From Sphingobacterium corticibacterium (GTDB taxonomy: Bacteria; Bacteroidota; Bacteroidia; Sphingobacteriales; Sphingobacteriaceae), in the NCBI RefSeq assembly GCF_004208525.1, contig NZ_SGIT01000002.1, forward strand, positions 620,001-684,000: DNA of 64,000 bases, written 5' to 3'. Each line of letters begins with the position of its first letter. Position 1 is the stretch's first letter. The notes beneath the pieces are model-generated. The model made no database searches. It saw only the letters and a program-made list of their open reading frames with translations, and was not told where the DNA came from. A program made the position numbers and the translations under genes. Shown here piece by piece: positions 9,850 to 17,660 of the stretch.

Positions 9850-9999
9850 CAAAAATAGGGCGGTAATTCGGTAAAGCATATTTTTTCCGAGACTACAATT
9901 ACCACTACAAAAGATCATATTGGAAGAAAAAAAGTGTAAAACACCACTACAAACACGCTACACCAAAAAAATAAAACACTTATTATCAGTATACTACAA
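9850..9999 (-). promoter_or_regulatory. Upstream region of PUL A susC with four TTGTAGT boxes
   Basis: The 241-bp gap between the regulator gene and susC contains TTGTAGT (minus strand) four times: complements of 9892-9898, 9904-9910, 9946-9952 and 9993-9999. Two of them extend to TTGTAGTGGT. A -7-like TATTTTTG sits at 9857-9850, about 75 bp before the susC ATG, but no TTG lies 19-21 bp upstream of it, so activator-dependent initiation is plausible. The boxes are candidate sites for the LuxR-type regulator encoded next door; this is inference. Confidence 0.45.
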
Positions 10000-10017
10000 A
10001 AAAAACATCATCACCCG

Positions 10018-12918
10018 TTACTCATCACTCCTCGTATATTGCATCAGATAATCATACAGGATAACCTCCGAATCGATCTTTAATTTTTTTCGCAGGCGAT
10101 AACGGCTTACTTCCACCGCCTTGACCGTGACATGCATGAGTTGGGCAATTTCTTTGGAGAGCAGATTCATCCGTAATAAAGCACATAGTTTCAATTCATT
10201 TGCTGTCAGATCAGGATGTTGTTTTTTAAGCTTAAAGAAGAAATTTTCATTCGCATGGTGGATATGCGCATTAAATTTCTCCCAATCATCATTTGTTCTT
10301 TCCGCAGAGCGGATAAGACGAATCAATTGCCGAAAGTTTTGTTGCCCCTCCTTGTCTTCCAGTCGATTCATTGTTTGCGTGACGTTATCCTTAATTTTAT
10401 GCAGTACTTCGCCACGCTGAATGATATTCATGGTTAAATTGGCCAATTCTTTGTCCTTGAAACCTAATTCAGCTTCCAGCTTTTCGTTACGAAGTTTGAT
10501 AACCTCTTTTTCTTTCTTTTCAATTTCCAATTGTCGCACGTGGAGCTCATCTCGATGTCTTTCTTTTAGATTTTTACGCTGTAACCCTAGCAGCCAGAAA
10601 ATAAATACGAGTAGCAGCCCAACGTACAACATATAACTAATCGGATGCGCATACCAAGGGGGTGCAACACGAAACGAAAATCGCTGTTCCTCTGATTCAT
10701 TCCCCATCCCGTTTCTAGATTTCACTTTAAAAACATAGGTTCCTGCCGGCAGATTAGTATATTCTTTTTCACTCCTATTGCTCCAGGCCGACCATTTTGT
10801 TTCCAGCCCCTCCAACATATAACTGAACTCCACTTGCTCCTGTTGATCATACATGGTGGAACTAAAGTTAAATTGAAGAGAATTAAAGGTGTAGCGCAAC
10901 TCTTTGTCTGGTACATCTAGATGGTGATAACCCCCAAACAACAATTGTTCTTTTTTATCGCTATCAAACGCTTTCACCATACGGAGAAGCATACTAGGTT
11001 TCGATGCATGTGCCTGATAAGCTTTATAATTCAATATTATACCGCCCTTTTGTCCACTTATAAATACATTCTCTGCATCATGTACATAAACCGACTCAAA
11101 TCCGCCTAATATTTCCCCGTTCAATTCTGGAAAATAAGAAACTGTATACGGCGATTCTTCTAGCGGGCGGGAGAAATCTAATAAGCCTAGTCTTTTATTG
11201 CTCGCAAACCATACGTTTCCCATCTTATCCTCCGTCATGTACTGAATAGGTATATCAACAAGTGCCTGATATTGTTTCGTCGGCATAAAGTTATCGTGTT
11301 CGGCATCATATATATACACGCCCTTGGGCGTCGAAACAAGAATATCATTTCGAATATGGAAGACATAGTTGTGCAATATAGCAGGTAATCCGTCCTCGAC
11401 CTCATAACGCTTGTGCTGGATGATTTTCTTAAAGTCTGCCGACAAGGATAGCCTAAAAACACCTCGATAAGGGTGTGACACCCACACCACGTGGTTTTTA
11501 TCATCATAGTACACAAATCTTAACGTTTCGTCCGAACCGCTGATAGGTCCATTATCCACAAAATTCCGACCGTCGAATAAAAGATGTCGTAATCCTAGAT
11601 AAGAACCCACCACCACATTCTGGGATGGGAAAACTCGGGAAGTCGCCTGATATGTCCAGATCCCCGTAGCGGTATGAATCGGCCTTACTTCATCATCTAC
11701 CACCTCAAAAATTCCCTCTTCATGTCCAATTAGCAAGCGCCCATTCACCTCCTGGACAGACCATATTTGGCCATCGCTATGCCTAATCTTTTCAAACTTT
11801 GCTTCGGACATGCCGATATTATCCAACGCATTGCCTCTATACGGGGTTGCATACAAACCGTTGGATGTTCCGAGATATAACTTATGATTGAAAATGCGTA
11901 GACTATAGGTTCCCAGCTTCGTATTTTGGTCAGGATAAATATATTTTATGGCGCTATTGACTGCAATATAATCAATCCCATCGTCTAAAGCTAACCATAG
12001 ATTTCCATTTCTGTCTTTAAATATATCGCGGATATTATTCGTTTGCAACCCCTCTCCGTAACTATATCGCTGAACAATCTCACCGCTTTTATCGATGATC
12101 AACATCCCGCCGGGATACATACTCACGGCAAACAAATCATTTCCTAAAAATCGGATACTGGAAATTCGGTTTGTCGAAAACCGGGAATCCATAGATGTTG
12201 GTTTCGGAACAAAATTGCCTTTTATTAAGTAAAAAAGACCATCTTTCATCGTCGCAACCAATAAGGTATCAACCCCATAAGCAGCTATACCCGTGATGAT
12301 CGCACCTTTTTTCAACGGATTTTTTTCGGCTATTGTTTTCCACACACCATTTTCGTAGTGCATAACCCCTCTTTCCATATCCTGCGCATACAATGCACCT
12401 TCAACAGATGCCATATACTGCCAGCTGCTATGCGATCGATCTACATTGATTTTGTCCTGATAATAATGAAAGATATGGTTATTAGCTTGAAAAAAGATGT
12501 GCTCTCCCGATAAGGCAATATGCCATACATCTGCAAATTTCCTGTCCTTCACAGGGATTTTCTCCACTAGAGAATGATAAATCAACATGCCCTTTTCATC
12601 GGCCGCGAAATATCCTATCTCATCTTGTCCCCCGACATAAATTCTTCCCTTTCCGTCATAACAAACCGAGCGCACAATAGTCAAATTGGGCAATGGGTAC
12701 ACATGCCAGTATCGTCCGTCAAAAGAAAGTAACCCTTCATTATTAGCGAAATACATAATACCCTGTGTATCTTGGGTTATACCCCAGTTTTGGACACCTC
12801 CCTGATATGCTTTACTAGAATAATTTACGATCTGCGGCATCGCAATCGTGCGTTGCGCATCGGCTTTCCCACAAAAAATCAAAAGGAAAATTGAAAGAAG
12901 AAATATATATCTGTTCAT
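10018..12918 (-). CDS. Membrane-tethered propeller/Y_Y_Y regulator with LuxR-type HTH
   Basis: This 966-residue protein looks like a one-component trans-membrane regulator. In order it has a signal peptide (about 1-22), a periplasmic two-component-regulator-type beta-propeller (repeats such as GITQDTQGIMYFANNEGL and IFKDRNGNLWLALDDGI, to about 680), a triple-tyrosine Y_Y_Y domain (about 690-755; YTNLPAGTYVFKVKS), one membrane segment (about 759-778), a cytoplasmic coiled coil and a C-terminal LuxR/FixJ-like helix-turn-helix (about 895-955; LTANELKLCALLRMNLLSKE). The histidine-kinase, receiver and AraC modules of a hybrid two-component system are absent. It sits directly upstream of susC in the same direction, so it probably senses an oligosaccharide in the periplasm and activates PUL A. 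Confidence 0.9.
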   Translation of the reverse strand: MNRYIFLLSIFLLIFCGKADAQRTIAMPQIVNYSSKAYQGGVQNWGITQDTQGIMYFANNEGLLSFDGRYWHVYPLPNLTIVRSVCYDGKGRIYVGGQDEIGYFAADEKGMLIYHSLVEKIPVKDRKFADVWHIALSGEHIFFQANNHIFHYYQDKINVDRSHSSWQYMASVEGALYAQDMERGVMHYENGVWKTIAEKNPLKKGAIITGIAAYGVDTLLVATMKDGLFYLIKGNFVPKPTSMDSRFSTNRISSIRFLGNDLFAVSMYPGGMLIIDKSGEIVQRYSYGEGLQTNNIRDIFKDRNGNLWLALDDGIDYIAVNSAIKYIYPDQNTKLGTYSLRIFNHKLYLGTSNGLYATPYRGNALDNIGMSEAKFEKIRHSDGQIWSVQEVNGRLLIGHEEGIFEVVDDEVRPIHTATGIWTYQATSRVFPSQNVVVGSYLGLRHLLFDGRNFVDNGPISGSDETLRFVYYDDKNHVVWVSHPYRGVFRLSLSADFKKIIQHKRYEVEDGLPAILHNYVFHIRNDILVSTPKGVYIYDAEHDNFMPTKQYQALVDIPIQYMTEDKMGNVWFASNKRLGLLDFSRPLEESPYTVSYFPELNGEILGGFESVYVHDAENVFISGQKGGIILNYKAYQAHASKPSMLLRMVKAFDSDKKEQLLFGGYHHLDVPDKELRYTFNSLQFNFSSTMYDQQEQVEFSYMLEGLETKWSAWSNRSEKEYTNLPAGTYVFKVKSRNGMGNESEEQRFSFRVAPPWYAHPISYMLYVGLLLVFIFWLLGLQRKNLKERHRDELHVRQLEIEKKEKEVIKLRNEKLEAELGFKDKELANLTMNIIQRGEVLHKIKDNVTQTMNRLEDKEGQQNFRQLIRLIRSAERTNDDWEKFNAHIHHANENFFFKLKKQHPDLTANELKLCALLRMNLLSKEIAQLMHVTVKAVEVSRYRLRKKLKIDSEVILYDYLMQYTRSDE

Positions 12919-13009
12919 CCGTATCCGGCTATATCGTTAGCATTGGTAGACGAAGATAGCAAAATCCCTTTAGATGACAATTTAGCTTAACAACAAATCG
13001 ATGACAAGA

Positions 13010-13034
13010 TTGTCTCTTTCAATGTGTAAATTTG
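13010..13034 (+). promoter_or_regulatory. Candidate promoter of mrp
   Basis: TAAATTTG at 13027-13034 matches the Bacteroidota -7 consensus TAnnTTTG and lies about 20 bp before the mrp ATG at 13055. The only nearby TTG (13010-13012) is 14 bp away, shorter than the usual spacing of about 20, so the -33 assignment is weak. Confidence 0.4.
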
Positions 13035-13054
13035 TAACGTAACAAACCATCGTC

Positions 13055-14116
13055 ATGATTACAAAAGAACAAATATTACATGCTTTGAGTCACGTAGAAG
13101 AGCCCGATCTAAAAAAAGATCTCGTGACGTTGAACATGATTCAAAATGTAGAAATTCTACCCGATAAGATTAAGTTTGATGTGGTGTTAACCACCCCCGC
13201 CTGCCCTTTGAAAGGGCATATCGAACATGCCTGCCGGAACGCTATTGGTCTTTTTGTAAGCAAGGAGGTGGAAGTCGACATCAATATGACGTCTAGGGTG
13301 GTTGGCGTAGATGCGGCACAATTGGATGGCATTAAAAACATTATTTTGGTTTCGTCAGGAAAAGGCGGTGTGGGTAAATCGACCGTGGCGAGTAATTTGG
13401 CATTAGCATTGGCAGAAAGCGGAGCGAAAACAGGCTTACTGGATGCTGATATTTATGGTCCTTCGTTACCGTTGATGTTCGGGTTAGAAGGTACACGTCC
13501 AGCATCCATTCAAATTAATGGGAAACAGAAAATAGCCCCCGTAGAGAAATTTGGATTGAAACTATTATCCATTGGTTTTTTCACAGACCCCAACCAGCCC
13601 ATACCGTGGCGGGGACCGATGGCTACATCCGCTATCAAGCAACTCTTTGGCGACGCCCACTGGGGTGAATTGGATTATCTCGTTGTCGATATGCCTCCCG
13701 GAACAGGTGATATACATATTACGGTGGCACAGTCATATCCTATCTCTGGTGCGGTTATCGTGACCACACCACAACAGGTTGCCTTAGCCGATACGATGAA
13801 GGGTATGGCCATGTTCCGTATGGAAGGCATCAACATTCCTATTATTGGTATTGTAGAAAATATGTCGCATTTCACACCAGCTGAATTACCGGACAACAAG
13901 TATTATATTTTTGGCAAAGACGGTGGAAAACGTCTGGCAGAAGACAACAACGTTCCTTTTTTAGGTGAAATACCATTGGTAAAAGCCGTCGCCGATGCGG
14001 GTGACAATGGTTTTCCTATCCTTTTAGATGCGGATGAGCCTGTTGTCAACGCCTTTAAAGAAATAGCCGGTCGTACGGCGCAGGAATTGAGCATATTAGC
14101 AAATCAAGTGGATTAA
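13055..14116 (+). CDS. mrp: Mrp/ApbC-type Fe-S cluster carrier ATPase
   Basis: This 353-residue protein has an N-terminal MIP18/DUF59 domain (about 1-85; ALSHVEEPDLKKDLVTLNMI) and a P-loop ATPase domain of the Mrp/NBP35 family. The deviant Walker A motif SSGKGGVGKSTVASN lies near 98-112, the DADIYGPS motif near 130 and VDMPPGTGDIHI near 210. The family carries and delivers iron-sulfur clusters in the cytoplasm. The CxxC bridging motif that many homologues have near the C-terminus is not seen here. It is one of only two plus-strand genes complete in the window, transcribed divergently from the PUL A regulator; its stop overlaps that of glk. It has no evident link to the glycan loci. Confidence 0.94.
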   Translation: MITKEQILHALSHVEEPDLKKDLVTLNMIQNVEILPDKIKFDVVLTTPACPLKGHIEHACRNAIGLFVSKEVEVDINMTSRVVGVDAAQLDGIKNIILVSSGKGGVGKSTVASNLALALAESGAKTGLLDADIYGPSLPLMFGLEGTRPASIQINGKQKIAPVEKFGLKLLSIGFFTDPNQPIPWRGPMATSAIKQLFGDAHWGELDYLVVDMPPGTGDIHITVAQSYPISGAVIVTTPQQVALADTMKGMAMFRMEGINIPIIGIVENMSHFTPAELPDNKYYIFGKDGGKRLAEDNNVPFLGEIPLVKAVADAGDNGFPILLDADEPVVNAFKEIAGRTAQELSILANQVD

Positions 14117-15150
14117 ACACCAAAAGCGCCGTAATAACCAGCACCGATCAATGCGGCCTGACTATTTAAAATAACGCTGATAGAGACCTTTTCCAACAGA
14201 TGCGTCATATGTGCATTTTGGATGAACTGTTCCCGGAAAAGATCTTTTTTCAGCAATGGAAATATCCTCGGCGGAATACCTCCCCCCAGCCATAAGCCCC
14301 CTACCGCTTTATGTTTCAGGACCAAACTGGCAGACTCACGTGCCATGTAGCTTACGAAAAGGTCCATCGCTAAACTACAGGTAGCATCTAATTCCCGCAT
14401 AGCGGCATGGCTAATTACCGCCGCCGGGTTATCGTTGTTTTTGAAATTTTCTTTCAACCAAGCGGGTTCGTTATGTCCTTTGGCATCCCGTAGGAATTTA
14501 TATATCCTGTATATCCCAGGTCCGGATACAACATGCTCCCAACTGATAATTTCATCTTCTTGTTGTAAATATTTCAATAATTCGACGTCAAGATCAGTTC
14601 GTGGCGCAAATTCACTATGCCCACCTTCGGTTGCAAACGGACGATGATACGTTCCATCCCAAAATATTCCTGCCTCGCCCAATCCTGTCCCTGGCGCTAA
14701 TACCGCCATATTACCATGGCTTGTGTCGGAACTTTCAAACAAAGGCACCGTGTCTTCCACACTTAACCCCACCAAACCATATGCCGTTGCCTCTAAATCA
14801 TTGATAATGGATACTTTTTCGACATCAAATTCAGTCTTTAACGAGGCAGCATCCAATTCCCAAGAGAGATTGGTTAATGTTACCTTGTTCTCCAATACAG
14901 GCCCAGCCACGCCAATCGACAACACATCCGGTCTGCCGTCATTATCCGTTGCCAAAAATTTTTGTAAAATCTCTTCAAAGGTACCCATCGAACGAGACCC
15001 AAATATTTCTTCCCGGATCAAAGAGAGCGCATTACCTTTTACTTCAAAAACGCCGAAACTCGTCTTAGTTCCTCCTATATCGACCGCCAAAATCTTCTTT
15101 CCGTTTCGGGAACTATCTTCTTGATGTGGCAAATAAAATCTATATGACAT
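14113..15150 (-). CDS. glk: Glucokinase (Glk family)
   Basis: This 345-residue kinase of the Glk glucokinase family phosphorylates glucose with ATP in the cytoplasm. The phosphate-binding loop AVDIGGTKTSFGVFE lies at about residues 23-37, followed by LSIGVAGPV, the sugar-binding SIINDLEATAYG (about 112-123), APGTGLGEAG and EGGHSEFAP. GGLWLGGGIPPRI is the C-terminal adenosine motif. Its TAA and the TAA of mrp are the two strands of the same TTAA (14113-14116), so the genes are convergent and interlocked. Its 5' end faces the 21-bp repeat array, so its promoter must lie in or before that array. A glucan-utilising organism would need this step after glucan breakdown, but linkage to PUL A is only by distance. 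Confidence 0.93.
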   Translation of the reverse strand: MSYRFYLPHQEDSSRNGKKILAVDIGGTKTSFGVFEVKGNALSLIREEIFGSRSMGTFEEILQKFLATDNDGRPDVLSIGVAGPVLENKVTLTNLSWELDAASLKTEFDVEKVSIINDLEATAYGLVGLSVEDTVPLFESSDTSHGNMAVLAPGTGLGEAGIFWDGTYHRPFATEGGHSEFAPRTDLDVELLKYLQQEDEIISWEHVVSGPGIYRIYKFLRDAKGHNEPAWLKENFKNNDNPAAVISHAAMRELDATCSLAMDLFVSYMARESASLVLKHKAVGGLWLGGGIPPRIFPLLKKDLFREQFIQNAHMTHLLEKVSISVILNSQAALIGAGYYGAFGV

Positions 15151-15674
15151 CGTTTATGTGATTGTTACGCTATAATACGAATATTTTTAAGAGTATGCAA
15201 CTGTGTTATCTATCGTATCAAAAGTTTTGGCGCAACCCGGACGGAAATGCTACGTCGGCGCACGGATGTGCAGCATCGGCGGACGGAAGTGTCACGTCGT
15301 CGTCCGTCGACATCATTTCGTTGCCCTTCCTGATGGAACTTCCGGCCATCTTGTTTGCATCGGTGTACGGGATGACCATTCCGGTGCCCAACATGTATGT
15401 ATTGCCGTATACCGTGAACGTTTTGATGTACAGAAGTTGCTTCCTGGCGTATGGGGACATTCGCAAGAAGGACGAAAGTATCTATCAATGCATGGAAGAA
15501 TAAGTTTTCCTGCACAGAGAAATAAGCGGAAAGACCATCTTTATCACTTCTCCGAACGGATTGGCCACATTTCCGTGCGACGACATTATGTCGTCGCCTG
15601 ACGAACTGTTCAAGCCGTACGACGACACCACTTCGGCGGACGGGAAAACATCAAAAAGATATTTCTTTGCGATT

Positions 15675-15688
15675 ATGTACATGTACAT
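15675..15688. repeat. Perfect 14-bp palindrome inside the 21-bp array
   Basis: ATGTACATGTACAT is a perfect palindrome at the point where the array consensus changes from the C-rich to the TGT/ACAT-rich type. It may be a cruciform or dimer-binding site, or simply a product of the ACAT/ATGT half-motifs of the second sub-array. Confidence 0.55.
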
Positions 15689-15859
15689 GCGAATGCCCGC
15701 ACGGAACAATTAGATTTTGTGCCTTGACAAAGCGGCGATGTTCGGCGCATTGTTCATTCTGTCAGGATAGATTACGCGTATGTTCCCTGCATATTGGGCT
15801 AACTACTGTGCCTTCGCAATGCATGCACGCAACAAGTCCATTTTGTAAGGTAACATTTC

Positions 15860-15902
15860 GGTTATGTCACGCAACAATTACGTTGTGTAACGTGACATAG
15901 CC
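15860..15902. repeat. Long hairpin within the 21-bp array
   Basis: The arms at 15860-15871 and 15891-15902 pair over 12 bp with one G-T mismatch (GGTTATGTCACG against CGTGACATAGCC), and an inner ACAA/TTGT stem encloses a 5-base loop. The arms belong to neighbouring 21-bp units in opposite orientation, which shows that the unit itself is quasi-palindromic. No T-run follows on either strand, so it is not a standard terminator. Confidence 0.6.
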
Positions 15903-15997
15903 GACAACTACAGTAACTTATTGATTATGTCACTGTACATAGACGTTAACTACATTGCGGTAAACGCTATGTACACGTACGGCGGAGCTATGTATAT

Positions 15998-16285
15998 TTA
16001 CAAAATGGGGGACTTATCATCGATTTAGAAAGGAAAAATCTATAGAGCTATTGGAATTAAACATAAATACCATAATTTTTGCAGGATTATAATCCTTAAA
16101 TATCATAATAGGACGGGAATAAGATTTTAATCTAACGCGGAGTTTAAGGCTATATCCCCAGTAATGTGGAAGATTTTTGCTTTGAATTACGCTATGATGT
16201 AAAATATAAAACCGTGCTTTTAGGTTTAAATAGCCCCATGTAAAATCATTCCATAAGATAGGGCAACATACTTTCTGTGTTGAGT
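15998..16285. other. AT-rich non-coding stretch after the array
   Basis: No convincing gene, RNA gene or repeat is seen here. The base composition becomes AT-rich (for example at 16060-16110 and 16200-16230) and the 21-bp phase fades after about 16018. It separates the array from the 3' end of locus B. Confidence 0.5.
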
Positions 16286-16321
16286 AAACATAGGGAGAGT
16301 CATGACAACTCTCCTATGTTT
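16286..16321 (-). terminator. Terminator-like hairpin after the DUF4302 gene
   Basis: The arms AAACATAGG(G)AGAGT (16286-16300) and ACTCTCCTATGTTT (16308-16321) pair with one bulged G around a short loop. The hairpin begins 14 bp after the DUF4302 stop codon, the end of the locus B operon. The minus-strand tail has only TTT inside the stem, so termination by this element alone is uncertain. Confidence 0.55.
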
Positions 16322-16334
16322 AAAAAATAACCAA

Positions 16335-17654
16335 TTAATTATTCAAAGGATCATAGATATCACCATTGAGTATGAGCTCTATCGTATTTGTTGGATCTTC
16401 CTTATCTGTTAATAACATTACGGATGGTTTCTCCAATTGATCCGATGTGATAACAAATGTTCTATTATTCAACATTTGCACCAAGTACACAATAGCATTG
16501 CTCCAATATGCTATATCAAAAGCAGCAGTAGAATAATAAGAACCTGTAAAGGCAAAACTAATCTCGTCTACTGTACCATTCACCGGAACCATATTATAAC
16601 CAAAATATGCTGCTGAAGATTGTCCATTCACGGAAAGGAAAGGAGCAAAGCCGGTGAAACCTGGTGCAATTTGTGTACTGAAATCACCGATATCTACATA
16701 ATTAAGCGTATAACCGAAATTTTGAAATCGGGTTCGTCCCTGACTCCACCAATATTGCCCTTCAGCACCTAAGCCGCTATACCGCATTGCCCATGTATTA
16801 GTTCTGAACCATACATTCAACGGTGTAATATCTGGCACAATCTTAAAAGTTGCATTGTCATTTGTATAGTATCCATAAGGATAAGCAGTCGTTGGTTCTA
16901 CGAATTTTAAGGTCTTAAATGTTACGCCTTCCATTTCCTGTTCGGCATAAAACTCCAGTCCGCCCGGTATCACACGAAAAGACATTTCGTTGCCACTGGC
17001 ATCCTTCGGGTTACGAAAAACTCGGATCGGTGAGGAATAAGGCATATCCAACAAATCTCCCGAGGCATCTTCCAGTTTAAAAACGCCAAATTCACCAAAT
17101 TGAGCCGCAGCTTCTTGATAAGCCTCCCCTTGTTGCTCAAACTCGTCGCCGCTTAACGGCAGCATCACGACTTCCGTACCACTTTTCTTGCCTTTAAGAA
17201 CAACCGAATCTGCTGTTGCTTTCAGCACGATAAATTCAAAATCACCCTTCATTCCAGTATCATCGGCACCAATCCTTCCATTGTCCATTCCAGGTTCGGA
17301 AAACCAATGGATAGCTTTATTATAGCCATTGAAAGATAAAACGGGACCAGTGTCATGAATCACAGAATAGGTACTCGTCTCCGAGCTTTCAATCGCATCC
17401 GAAACCATCGTCACCTGTGCGTTGGAAATAAACTTCGTAAAAATGGTGTAACCACCAAACTCTTGATTGTCGCTCGGGTAATACGTCATTACCCAGCCCG
17501 CTTCATTGCCCTGGAGGACTCCGTATGCATTGGCAATCGCTTCCGTCATCCGCACCGAGGCATTCTCCTCGAAGATACGGTCCTGCTCGCGTTTACATGA
17601 CGTTATCAGTAAAACCGGAAGCAAAAACGTAAATATGATGTGTTTTAACTTCAT
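16335..17654 (-). CDS. DUF4302 lipoprotein (locus B)
   Basis: This 439-residue lipoprotein has the lipobox LLITSC near residue 20 and resembles the DUF4302 family, whose members sit at the end of SusC/SusD operons in Bacteroidota. Recognisable features are the N-terminal helix-strand segment NAYGVLQGNEAGWVMTYYP and a long beta-rich body (GGYTIFTKF, NGYNKAIHWF, DFEFIVLKATADSVVLKG). The biochemical role of the family is not known to me; surface exposure next to a receptor pair suggests ligand binding. It starts 6 bp after the metallopeptidase gene and is the last gene of the operon. Confidence 0.8.
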   Translation of the reverse strand: MKLKHIIFTFLLPVLLITSCKREQDRIFEENASVRMTEAIANAYGVLQGNEAGWVMTYYPSDNQEFGGYTIFTKFISNAQVTMVSDAIESSETSTYSVIHDTGPVLSFNGYNKAIHWFSEPGMDNGRIGADDTGMKGDFEFIVLKATADSVVLKGKKSGTEVVMLPLSGDEFEQQGEAYQEAAAQFGEFGVFKLEDASGDLLDMPYSSPIRVFRNPKDASGNEMSFRVIPGGLEFYAEQEMEGVTFKTLKFVEPTTAYPYGYYTNDNATFKIVPDITPLNVWFRTNTWAMRYSGLGAEGQYWWSQGRTRFQNFGYTLNYVDIGDFSTQIAPGFTGFAPFLSVNGQSSAAYFGYNMVPVNGTVDEISFAFTGSYYSTAAFDIAYWSNAIVYLVQMLNNRTFVITSDQLEKPSVMLLTDKEDPTNTIELILNGDIYDPLNN

Positions 17655-17660
17655 AATTTT

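Larger units (their letters stand above)
15242..15997. repeat. Degenerate 21-bp tandem array, 36 in-phase units
   Basis: Cut into 21-bp units from 15242, this stretch keeps the same phase for 756 bp without an insertion or deletion, though no two units are identical. In units 1-20 (15242-15661) position 1 is C in 16 of 20 and position 19 is G in 18 of 20, often preceded by C or T. In units 21-36 (15662-15997) the pattern shifts: position 4 is C in 12 of 16 and positions 15-17 read TGT in 11 of 16. Weaker units may extend the array to 15158 and to about 16018. Because 21 is divisible by three, several frames are open for 80-130 codons and show heptapeptide periodicity (for example RKCYVGA, RMCSIGG), but stops occur in all frames. 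There are no exact repeats as in a CRISPR and no recognisable gene. Function unknown. Confidence 0.75.

Noticed and set aside
10018-12918. Hybrid two-component system (histidine kinase plus AraC-type regulator)
   Set aside because: The propeller and Y_Y_Y domains are those of such systems, but no kinase, ATPase, receiver or AraC domain is present; after the membrane segment only a coiled coil and a LuxR-type HTH follow.
15203-15900. Several open frames of 77-132 codons within the 21-bp array, on both strands
   Set aside because: Openness follows from the 21-bp period (a multiple of three) and appears in several frames at once. None has a clear ribosome-binding site, domain or uninterrupted run through the array, so I did not list them as genes; a decayed heptapeptide-repeat gene cannot be excluded.
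15242-15997. CRISPR array, tandem guide-RNA array or retroelement template-repeat region
   Set aside because: There are no exact repeats with unique spacers, the period is only 21 bp, and no Cas, Nop-domain or reverse-transcriptase gene lies nearby.
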